Assembly (NCBI GenBank): GCA_031553565.1
Contig: JAVBLK010000013.1
Span: 1-40,473 of the forward strand
Direction of reading: 5' to 3'
Source of the DNA: JAVBLK01 sp031553565
GTDB lineage: Bacteria; Bacillota; Clostridia; Christensenellales; DUVY01
Length of the DNA: 40,473 nucleotides
Under the pieces are notes generated by a model. The model worked only from the letters and a program-made list of their open reading frames with translations. It did not search any database and was not told the DNA's origin. Position 1 is the first letter of the stretch, and each line of letters starts with the position of its first letter. The position numbers and the translations under genes are program-made. This document shows positions 22,084 to 31,065 of this stretch, in pieces.

Positions 22084-24900
22084 GCCGCAGGTGAAGGTCG
22101 TAATATACTTGACCGCCAGCTTGAATCTCAAGGTCTTGGTCGAATCCTTACTGTTTACGCCTATGTCCTTGACCGCCTTCCACTCGTTTTTGCTGTTTTC
22201 GATGCCGTAATCCAGTGTGTTTTCCACGGATATCTCGAAAGCGCGGTTATACAGGCCGGCGATCTCCTCGGTGTATGTGACCGCGCCCCTGTAGACGGTG
22301 TCTCCCGGCGTATTGAACACTATGGTCATCGCGCCGGTAAGGCGCAGCACTATCTTGTCGGTATCCGCAACTTTTAAGCGCATCGTATTGGAAATGCCGG
22401 ACGTCAGGTCAATGCTGGAAAGCGCCTTGCCGGAGTTGTCGATCGTAAGAGTATAGCGCGTGACTATCGTATTGCTTGCCAATGCCGCGGCCGCAGGAAC
22501 GACCTGATATTTATTCTTTATGATATTATCCTTCGTAAACGCAGGGACATAGCTTTCAAAGAAGTTTTTCTCCGCCGGCTTCTTGTAGGATTTAAGGTCC
22601 TTGTTGTACTTATAGCCGTCCAGCTCGTACTTCATGGACTGGTACGCGTGAAGGTCGGAAACCATCCAATAGTTTTCGTTGGCCTGCTTGTCGATAACAA
22701 ATACAAGCGCGTCGTCTGCAAACATACCCGAGTTCGCGCCGTAGCTGCCGGCCGTTGCGATCGCCTGGTTGCCGCCGATAAGCGAGAAGAACAGCAGGAA
22801 CACGCATATAACAAAGGTCAGGATGCCCAGCCCGCCGCGGTTAGTATACTTCCTCGGTACCTCGGTATAGACATATTTAACTTCACTTTCGGCAGATTTA
22901 TCGGCCTTATGCGGCTTGCCCTTTACATTCTTGCCCTTGGCCTTATATTTTGCGCTCCTGTTCGCGTCTTTTGCATCATGCTTTTGCGCCGCCTCGCCGT
23001 CCCCGCCTGCAACCGTCCTGAAACGCATCGGCGGAAGCTTTGCATATACCTTATCCATAAGCGGCTTCAGATAGCTGAAGTACGGCGTGATAACGCCCAG
23101 GCTCAATACGGCGACCGCCGATATGACCGGATACAAATATGCGCCCAGCGCGTCGCCGGCCAGCATTATTACCGACAGCGTCATCGGAATGCAGAGTATG
23201 ACGGGGATAAAGGGCAGGAACAGCCTTTCGATGCTGTAGCCGCGCCTTTCCTTGAATTTGTCCTTTATGATAACAGTCACCAGCCAGACCACCGCCTCCA
23301 GCACCGCCAGCCATGCAAGCAGGAAGCTTGCGGCGGGCAGTATGAACGAAACCGCGGCCGCGGCAACGCAGAGAACAAGTATGCTGCCGTTTACGATATC
23401 GCCGGCCTTAATATTAAATATCTTCTTGAATAAGGTATGGAGCGCCGCCGAAAATACCGCGCCGAGCGCAAGCATCCCGATGACCAGCCCCGGCGACGAG
23501 AATTTGATCGCCGCGATATTGTGTATATCTATCTTATTGAACAGCGCGGCTATCAGCCCGAATATATAGTACGCGCCGAACATCAGCCCTACGGTGCCTA
23601 CAAGCGCGATCAGCTGCGCGGCAACGCCCAAGCCCATTTTCTTAAAGCAGAACGCTTTCTTCTTGATATTGAAGCCTATTATGCCGATAAGCAGCCCTAA
23701 AATCACCGCGCCCATTATCACCGCGACGATCGTCGGGTAATATATGACCATAAGGTTGAGGTAATTAAAGAATACCGCGTTGCCCTCCTTGGACAGCGTG
23801 GAAAGGTCAAGATCGCCGAAATGCTTTACGATGCGCCCCATGATATCGCCGTGCTGGCTGATAAATGCCCTGCCGCCCGCGTCGGTCGCGTTCGCGATAT
23901 TATCGTTCTGGCTGTGGTAATTTTCGCCCTCGCCCATGTTGGCGAAATTGACGCCGGGCACCGACGTATCCTCCGTCTTGAAAACAGAAAAGTCGGTATA
24001 GTTGGGCATGACCGAATAGACAAAGTTAGCTATCGAATTGGAATATATGGAATTGCTGATCTTAGCGTATTGCTTTATGACCTCGTAGTTGTTGGCGTTG
24101 GTCTCGAACATTATCGACGTGCCGGCCGTGCCGCGCGACTCGAAATTCGCCACGAACCCGACGTTCTGCATCGCCCCGTCAATTCCGGTAAAGCCCTTTG
24201 CCATCTTGGCGCCGTAAAGCCCGAACTCCTCGCCGTCGGTAAATACGAACAGGATATTGTTTTCGTACGACGCCTTCTGTGTCATCATGCTGTTTATGAC
24301 GGCCAGCATTGCCGAGACCGAGGACATATCGTCGCTGGCGCCGGGGCCCATCGGTACGCTGTCATAGTGCGCCATTATAACGACGGTCTTCGGCGAAGCC
24401 GCCTTTCCGGGGAAAGCCGCGTATACGTTGTTAAGCGTAAGCGGGAAGACAGTGGTGTCGACCGAAATCTTTTCATCGTCCTCGTCCGTATCTGTCGAAT
24501 GGCCCGTCCCAAGGTCCTTATAATACTGGTCAAGCGAATAACTCATCCCCTGCACAAAAAACGTGGGGACCTTCACGCCGGCGCTTGCGGCAAATTTAAT
24601 AGTAGTATCGGAAGCGCTGGAATACGGCCTCTTGCCGTCGGTGCCCGCGCCGTCCGCCGCCTTAAAGCCAAAAGACTGCAATTTATCGGTAAGCTTTGTA
24701 ACCACCGCCGCCCTGTCGCTGCTGTTATACAGCGAATGGGCCGTCTGCGAGCCCGCAAGCTCCATTAAATAGCCCACGGCCTCGTCGGTATTGAAATCGC
24801 CGCGCCCTTTGCCGCCCGTAACGTCGGCAACCGTAAGCGAAAACATAAGTATAAAGACTGCGGCAAGCGCAATATAATAGATTTTTCTGAACAGCTTCAT
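22081..24900 (-). CDS. Membrane-bound M28 family zinc aminopeptidase
   Basis: A 939-residue protein. An N-terminal membrane anchor (about 5-26) is followed by an extracytoplasmic M28 peptidase domain (about 150-375) with ligands His178 (AHYDSVP), Asp190 (GASDDMSS), catalytic Glu224/ligand Glu225 (FTDGEEFG), Glu254 (NFESRG) and His329 (NYHSQNDN). About nine hydrophobic segments (about 385-620) come next, then a basic Lys-rich linker (about 635-680), another membrane segment and a C-terminal extracytoplasmic beta-rich domain. Peptidase plus polytopic membrane domain is the layout of eukaryotic ERMP1/Fxna-like proteins. ATG 24900 has GGGAG 8 bp upstream. The TAA stop coincides with the end of a repeat. 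It likely releases amino acids from peptides at the cell surface. Confidence 0.9.
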   Translation of the reverse strand: MKLFRKIYYIALAAVFILMFSLTVADVTGGKGRGDFNTDEAVGYLMELAGSQTAHSLYNSSDRAAVVTKLTDKLQSFGFKAADGAGTDGKRPYSSASDTTIKFAASAGVKVPTFFVQGMSYSLDQYYKDLGTGHSTDTDEDDEKISVDTTVFPLTLNNVYAAFPGKAASPKTVVIMAHYDSVPMGPGASDDMSSVSAMLAVINSMMTQKASYENNILFVFTDGEEFGLYGAKMAKGFTGIDGAMQNVGFVANFESRGTAGTSIMFETNANNYEVIKQYAKISNSIYSNSIANFVYSVMPNYTDFSVFKTEDTSVPGVNFANMGEGENYHSQNDNIANATDAGGRAFISQHGDIMGRIVKHFGDLDLSTLSKEGNAVFFNYLNLMVIYYPTIVAVIMGAVILGLLIGIIGFNIKKKAFCFKKMGLGVAAQLIALVGTVGLMFGAYYIFGLIAALFNKIDIHNIAAIKFSSPGLVIGMLALGAVFSAALHTLFKKIFNIKAGDIVNGSILVLCVAAAAVSFILPAASFLLAWLAVLEAVVWLVTVIIKDKFKERRGYSIERLFLPFIPVILCIPMTLSVIMLAGDALGAYLYPVISAVAVLSLGVITPYFSYLKPLMDKVYAKLPPMRFRTVAGGDGEAAQKHDAKDANRSAKYKAKGKNVKGKPHKADKSAESEVKYVYTEVPRKYTNRGGLGILTFVICVFLLFFSLIGGNQAIATAGSYGANSGMFADDALVFVIDKQANENYWMVSDLHAYQSMKYELDGYKYNKDLKSYKKPAEKNFFESYVPAFTKDNIIKNKYQVVPAAAALASNTIVTRYTLTIDNSGKALSSIDLTSGISNTMRLKVADTDKIVLRLTGAMTIVFNTPGDTVYRGAVTYTEEIAGLYNRAFEISVENTLDYGIENSKNEWKAVKDIGVNSKDSTKTLRFKLAVKYITTFTCG

Positions 24901-25043
24901 AATAAAGCTCCCTATCCGTTACTTTAGTGCAAGCTTAAGCAAACTCCGGTACGCTGTAAAATATGATTCCAGCCTGGTCAAATTTTTTCTTTTGTCGCAT
25001 TCGGGCAAATGAAAAGACAGCTGCTTAAAAATTGCCGTTACCT

Positions 25044-25073
25044 ATTCTAGCATAAATCCAAGGCTATTGACAA
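25044..25073 (-). promoter_or_regulatory. Promoter of the M28 peptidase gene
   Basis: Minus strand TTGTCA (25073-25068), 18-bp spacer, TAGAAT (25049-25044). It leaves a leader of about 135 nt. A second candidate, TTGACC near 24980, is weaker. The 440-bp stretch 24901-25339 holds no gene; beyond this promoter and the sites at 25276-25330, only a weak repeat-like ACGCTGATT at 25138 is seen. Confidence 0.6.
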
Positions 25074-25275
25074 ACAATTTTATCATGTATTAATCCACTG
25101 TCCGCCGTTATCTTTCGGCACATCAAGGTCCAAAAAAACGCTGATTGACAACGCGCGGAATAATTCTGTCTTGCCTTATGGACCGGCGCCGGGTAAGTTG
25201 CTGATCGCTGCGTATAAAAATTCTATGAGATTTAAATGATTCTGACGAAAAGAAAAAATAGCAGATTTTGACAAA

Positions 25276-25293
25276 AACATAAATATTTATGTT
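25276..25293. promoter_or_regulatory. Perfect 18-bp palindrome upstream of the hybrid kinase
   Basis: AACATAAATATTTATGTT is a perfect palindrome. It begins just after a TTGACA (25268-25273) and ends nine bases before the -35 of the kinase promoter, a good position for a repressor or activator dimer. The regulator is unknown. Confidence 0.55.
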
Positions 25294-25301
25294 AAACTCT
25301 G

Positions 25302-25330
25302 TTTACTTTGTAAAAAAATTGTGATAAAAT
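25302..25330 (+). promoter_or_regulatory. Promoter abutting the start of the hybrid kinase gene
   Basis: TTTACT (25302-25307), 17-bp spacer, TAAAAT (25325-25330). ATG 25340 is only ten bases beyond the -10, so a leader of about 0-3 nt is predicted and no Shine-Dalgarno exists. Confidence 0.6.
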
Positions 25331-25339
25331 TATTAAGCA

Positions 25340-27385
<2,046 letters not shown>

Positions 27386-27410
27386 CCCGCCCGCACCAGG
27401 GGCGGCAAGA

Positions 27411-27427
27411 CGCGGGCTTTCCCCGCG
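27411..27427. terminator. Weak GC hairpin between convergent genes
   Basis: CGCGGG/CCCGCG with loop CTTTC lies between the stop codons of the hybrid kinase (27385) and the flavoprotein (27440). It lacks a T-run, so termination is uncertain. Confidence 0.35.
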
Positions 27428-27439
27428 CTGTAATACCGG

Positions 27440-28006
27440 TTATTTTCTTTCTATCAGCCTTGCCAGATTTTCCCCTAAGGTTTTAAAGGTCGCTATCCCC
27501 TCTTCGTCCTTTTGGATATCGCCGGGCAGCCGCGCCAGTGACATATTCCAATAGCTGGAGGCCGCTATCGGCATTTCGGCGATCCCGAAAAAGAAGTTTA
27601 TGGCGGCGTATACAAAATCCGCGCCCGCGCGCCTTGCGATCACGACGGCCGCCCCCGGCTTATACTTAAGCAATCCGCCGCAGCTTCTGGATACATAGCC
27701 GCAGCGGTCGATGAACGCCTTTACCTCGGCGGTGACGTTGGCGAAATATGTAGGCGAGCCTATCACCACGGCGTCAGCGGCAAATACCCTCCCGATTATC
27801 TCGTTCATCCCGTCGTCCACCGCGCATTTCCCGTCGCGCGTTTTCCCGCAGAGGCCGCACGCCCGGCAGCCGGCAAACGTCTTGCCGCCCAGCTGGATTA
27901 TTTCTGTTTCGATATCCCTTGCGTTCAATTCAGCCGCTACGATCTGCAGGGCTTGCTTTGTATTCCCGTTTATGCGCGGGCTGCCGTTAAGTAAAACCGC
28001 TTTCAT
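27440..28006 (-). CDS. Iron-sulfur flavoprotein / NAD(P)H-dependent FMN oxidoreductase family
   Basis: A 188-residue flavodoxin-fold protein. The N-terminal FMN phosphate-binding loop is LLNGSPRINGNTKQAL (residues 5-20). A compact cysteine motif C-x2-C-x2-C-x7-C (Cys47, 50, 53, 61) matches the [4Fe-4S] motif of iron-sulfur flavoproteins. GSPTYFANVTAEVKAFIDR is the usual flavin/dimer segment. It probably passes electrons between ferredoxin-type donors and small acceptors in the cytoplasm. Two starts are possible. GTG 28012 gives MEMKAV and has AAGGAG 4 nt away; ATG 28006 matches the family N-terminus with 10-nt spacing and is chosen. A perfect 16-bp palindrome overlaps the promoter. Confidence 0.85.
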   Translation of the reverse strand: MKAVLLNGSPRINGNTKQALQIVAAELNARDIETEIIQLGGKTFAGCRACGLCGKTRDGKCAVDDGMNEIIGRVFAADAVVIGSPTYFANVTAEVKAFIDRCGYVSRSCGGLLKYKPGAAVVIARRAGADFVYAAINFFFGIAEMPIAASSYWNMSLARLPGDIQKDEEGIATFKTLGENLARLIERK

Positions 28007-28062
28007 TTCCACTCTGCTCCTTTTATCCGGAAGCGTTCTAATTGTTTCTAAAATAAATCGGT

Positions 28063-28086
28063 ATTATACCCCAGGGCAAGCCCTGG
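28063..28086 (-). promoter_or_regulatory. -10 box with adjoining perfect palindrome upstream of the flavoprotein
   Basis: TATAAT on the minus strand (28068-28063) is directly preceded by CCAGGGCTTGCCCTGG (28086-28071), which occupies the spacer and -35 zone. No -35 box is seen, so a bound regulator is plausible; a REP-like repeat or a terminator stem for the ECF gene is an alternative. Confidence 0.45.
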
Positions 28087-28117
28087 ACCCGAATATTCAA
28101 AAACAAAGTTTTGATAC

Positions 28118-28135
28118 TAATCAGCGTTTCCTTTA
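28118..28135. repeat. Solitary MITE-like end (copy g) at the stop codon of the ECF gene
   Basis: TAATCAGCGTTTCCTTTA matches the right repeat end. Its terminal TTA is the TAA stop codon of the ECF S-component gene. No partner end was found. Confidence 0.6.
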
Positions 28136-28804
28136 TTTGTTTTCCGTCCCGTTAGCGTTGTCCCCGGCGCCGCCGCCCGGTGCGGCCTGCCCTGCCGGCT
28201 GTTTTTGCAGCCCGCCAAAACCCGCTTTCCGCAAGGCAAGGACTATCGGCGGAACGAGCAGGTTGACCGCGGCCAGCTCAAGCGCCATATTCATAGCAAG
28301 TATCCCCAAAAGAGTTCCGGTGAAGGCCGTGCCGGTGTTTGCCGAAACGGTGGTAATATACAGGCTTATCGAGACGAGCAGCGTGTTTGTCAGGACTCCG
28401 GCAGTCGCCGCAAGATGCACAGGAAGAGACTCACGTACATATTTGCGTTTCCGGCCGGCAAGCAGCTTTTTAAACGCTACATACGTAAAATATACCGCAA
28501 AACCTATCGGCAGGCGAGGCAAAACCGACACGTGCGGATACTGAAATAATAGATCGACCGGGCCGCCCGGCCTTAAATACGAGATGATCAGGCTGAGCAC
28601 GCCCAAATAAGCCCCCGCCGCAAAGCCGTAGTATTTGCCCAGGACTATCGCTGCGACACAAACGGGGATCAGCAGGAAATTGATACTGACTCCTATCGCC
28701 GGAATAACAATAATAAATCCGATTTGGGGTACAAACGCCATCAAAGTGAGTATGGCGATAATGACGGCTGAAAGAGTCAGCCTCAGGGTATTGTTCTTTG
28801 TCAT
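28133..28804 (-). CDS. ECF transporter S component (substrate unknown)
   Basis: A 223-residue integral membrane substrate-binding (S) subunit of an energy-coupling factor importer. Hydrophobic segments of the family pattern run from about 5 to 185. FVPQIGFIIVIPAIGVSIN (about 24-42) and LGKYYGFAAGAYLGVLSLI (about 55-73) are typical S-component loops. The C-terminal 25 residues are Gly/Ala/Asn-rich and disordered. No ATPase or EcfT genes are nearby, as expected for group II ECF systems sharing a module. The substrate (vitamin or cofactor) cannot be inferred. ATG 28804 has GGAG 7 nt upstream and a good promoter at 28883-28911. The TAA stop coincides with a MITE-like end. Confidence 0.85.
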   Translation of the reverse strand: MTKNNTLRLTLSAVIIAILTLMAFVPQIGFIIVIPAIGVSINFLLIPVCVAAIVLGKYYGFAAGAYLGVLSLIISYLRPGGPVDLLFQYPHVSVLPRLPIGFAVYFTYVAFKKLLAGRKRKYVRESLPVHLAATAGVLTNTLLVSISLYITTVSANTGTAFTGTLLGILAMNMALELAAVNLLVPPIVLALRKAGFGGLQKQPAGQAAPGGGAGDNANGTENK

Positions 28805-28882
28805 AATGAATCTCCGATCGGGTTCCGCTTAAGCGCGGATATCCGTCTGACAACAGCAGGGTCTGCTGCGTGTCGTGAAAAA

Positions 28883-28911
28883 AGTATAGCACTAAAACAT
28901 AATAATCGCAA
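28883..28911 (-). promoter_or_regulatory. Promoter of the ECF S-component gene
   Basis: Minus strand TTGCGA (28911-28906), 17-bp spacer, TATACT (28888-28883). The ~72-nt leader includes a hairpin CAGCAG/CTGCTG and CCGC/GCGG; no known riboswitch is recognised. Confidence 0.7.
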
Positions 28912-28985
28912 GCATTGAAAGAAAAAACAAAAATCCGGCCGGATCCCGGCAAATTTTGAACTTTTCCGCCCTGATCAGAGGTTGC

Positions 28986-29288
28986 CTAAACCAAGATCCT
29001 CTGTCCGATAAAAACGGCTGTTATATCATTGAGCAGCCGGATATGCGTACTCGTCACGCCGTATTTTTCCGCAATGCTGCCGATCGTTTCAAGCGGCAGG
29101 ACAACGTGCACTTTTTTATCAAGGTTCCCTATATACAGCATATCCCCCGGTGCTGCCGCGCCCGTTATCCCGTTCTGTTTTTTGATGTTCCGCGCCGTCG
29201 TGTTAAAGCGCACGGCGATCTCGCCCAGTCTGTCGCCGGGCTTTACGGTATAGAGCCTGCTTTTATATGCGATTTCGTATATTTTCAT
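28986..29288 (-). CDS. Small double-LysM protein
   Basis: A 100-residue protein consisting of two LysM repeats: YTVKPGDRLGEIAVRFNTTA...GDMLYI (about 13-53) and HVVLPLETIGSIAEKYGVTS...GQRILV (about 61-100). LysM domains bind N-acetylglucosamine polymers such as peptidoglycan. There is no signal peptide or membrane segment, so it may be cytoplasmic, spore-associated or exported by another route. ATG 29288 follows GGGGTGCAGGATC, a moderate ribosome site. It lies between the ECF gene and the divergently read flippase gene, which would fit an envelope or spore-coat theme. Confidence 0.85.
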   Translation of the reverse strand: MKIYEIAYKSRLYTVKPGDRLGEIAVRFNTTARNIKKQNGITGAAAPGDMLYIGNLDKKVHVVLPLETIGSIAEKYGVTSTHIRLLNDITAVFIGQRILV

Positions 29289-29388
29289 GATCCTGCACCC
29301 CGCGCAAAAGGTTCTAATCAGTATATAATCCTACTAAATATATATAGTGCGAATATAGCCGTAATAGTACGGGAAACGGAGAAAGACA

Positions 29389-31065
29389 ATCAAAAAAAAT
29401 TCTATTGCAAAGGCCGTTCTTACGCTGACAGTCTTTTCTGTCGCGGTAAAAGCCTTAGGCTTTATTTTCAGGATATTTTTATCGCGGGAGCTCGGCGCGG
29501 AGCTGATGGGCGTGTACTCCATAGCCCTCAGCGTTTATTTTGTCGCCCTCACCTTGACCTCGGGCGGCCTGCCCCTTGTCGTGGGCAAGCGCGTGGCAAA
29601 ATTCAGGGCAGCCGGCGACCGCAAATCAGAAAATTCCGTCGTGACGGCGTCATTGATCATCGGAGTCGTCATCAGTATCATTATCTGCGCGCTGTTTGCG
29701 GGCGCGTCGCAGCTGCCCATAAAGCTGTTTTCAGATGAGCGCGTATTGCCAATTTTGATGCTGCTGCTGCCGGGTATCGTAGCGACCGCGATACACTCCG
29801 CGTTTTACGGCGCGTTATGGGGCCGGCGCAGTTATTTCTCGGTGTCGCTGATAGAGTTTATCGAGCAGATTTTAAGGATAGGCCTGTGCGTGCTCTTATT
29901 GTTTTTCCTCCCCGACTTCAGCAAGGTTTTTTCGGCTTCCTTAAGCCTTTCCATCTCGTGCGCATGCGGCGCGGCCATCGCGATGTTCATTTTTTTAAGG
30001 ACGGGCGGCCGCTTCAGAAAACCCAATGACTTTTACAAGCCTCTGATAAAGGAAACCGCGCCGATAACGGGTATGCGCCTGACCGGCTCGGTCGTAAACA
30101 GCGTTATCGCAATGCTTGCGCCGCTGATACTTATAAGAGCCGGCATGACCAACTCCGAGGCGCTGTCAGCCTACGGCTCCGCCATCGGGATGGCGCTGCC
30201 GCTGTTGTTTCTGCCCAGTACGCTGGTAGGCTCTTTGGCGGTCGCGCTTGTACCGGAGCTGGCCGCAAAGGTCCAGCAAAAGAAATTCGGCGAGGTGAAC
30301 GCGCAGATAGGCAAGGCGATAATCTTCTCGATAGTGATCTGCTGTATCACGATGCCGTTTTTCTATGCGTCGGGCAACCAGCTGGGGGTCTTGCTGTATA
30401 AAAGCGCGGACGTCGGCAAATACCTGGTCAGCGCGACATGGATAATGCTGCCGGTGTCATTGGAGCAAATCACCTCCTCGATGATGAACTCGCTGGACTT
30501 AGAACTGAAATCCTACCGGAATTACTGCGTTACGTCCGTCATCCTGTTCGCGTGTATCATATTCCTGCCAAAATACGTCGGCGTAAGCGCCTATTTTATC
30601 GGCCTGGGCGCATCGACCGGTGCGCAGACGCTCCTGCATATTTGGGATATAAGCAAGAAAACCGGCTTTAAGCAGAATCTCGTTCTACCCTTGATAAAAG
30701 GCTTAGGCGCGCTCACGCTGGGCGCACTTTTAGGCATGCTCCTTTCAAAACTACTTTCCGGCATCCCGGCCATCCTGAATATCATTATTTGCGGAATAGT
30801 TACGGTTGCGGCAAGCTATCTTGTCTGCGCCGCTCTGGGATTGGCGAAATTCCCGAAGCTTGGTAAAAAACGCAGTGAGGATACGCCCGCAAGTAAAACG
30901 GACAAAACCGCGCCGGCAATGCCTGACGCCGCACCCGCCGGTATATTAAAGGCAGCAAAAGAGCGCAAAAAAAACGCGCACAGGCTGTTCGACTTTATAA
31001 AAAGAAAAATAGCAAAAAAAACTCCGGCAAAAAATGCCGGGGCGGAAACTGAAAAAACGGCTTAG
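29389..31065 (+). CDS. SpoVB/MATE-like polysaccharide flippase, probable AUC start
   Basis: A 558-residue polytopic membrane protein of the oligosaccharide/lipid flippase (SpoVB-like MOP) superfamily, with about 14 hydrophobic segments and a basic, low-complexity C-terminal tail (from about 485). The family N-terminus (KKNSIAKAVLTLTVF, then KALGFIFRIFLSRELGAELM) is encoded upstream of the first ATG (29506, Met40). That segment is open back to a TAG at 29365, and the only codon with a proper ribosome site (GGAG 29378-29381, 7-nt spacing) is ATC at 29389, exactly where relatives have ATG before K-K. It probably moves cell-wall or polysaccharide precursors. The TAG stop overlaps the TAA stop of convergent ygiQ. 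Confidence 0.87.
   Translation: MKKNSIAKAVLTLTVFSVAVKALGFIFRIFLSRELGAELMGVYSIALSVYFVALTLTSGGLPLVVGKRVAKFRAAGDRKSENSVVTASLIIGVVISIIICALFAGASQLPIKLFSDERVLPILMLLLPGIVATAIHSAFYGALWGRRSYFSVSLIEFIEQILRIGLCVLLLFFLPDFSKVFSASLSLSISCACGAAIAMFIFLRTGGRFRKPNDFYKPLIKETAPITGMRLTGSVVNSVIAMLAPLILIRAGMTNSEALSAYGSAIGMALPLLFLPSTLVGSLAVALVPELAAKVQQKKFGEVNAQIGKAIIFSIVICCITMPFFYASGNQLGVLLYKSADVGKYLVSATWIMLPVSLEQITSSMMNSLDLELKSYRNYCVTSVILFACIIFLPKYVGVSAYFIGLGASTGAQTLLHIWDISKKTGFKQNLVLPLIKGLGALTLGALLGMLLSKLLSGIPAILNIIICGIVTVAASYLVCAALGLAKFPKLGKKRSEDTPASKTDKTAPAMPDAAPAGILKAAKERKKNAHRLFDFIKRKIAKKTPAKNAGAETEKTA
31014..31040 (-). terminator. Terminator of ygiQ inside the flippase gene
   Basis: Minus-strand CCGGCA/TGCCGG with a 5-nt loop (31040-31024), then a run of eight T (31021-31014). 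It lies within the last codons of the convergent flippase gene. Confidence 0.85.

Noticed and set aside
24926..25175. Possible further MITE-like copy (AAGCTTAAGCAAAC... and ACGCTGATT at 25138)
   Set aside because: Only short fragments match the family ends and no inverted pairing could be drawn.
29506..29508. ATG 29506 as the flippase start
   Set aside because: It would remove the conserved first 39 residues and the first membrane segment, and there is no ribosome site in front of it.
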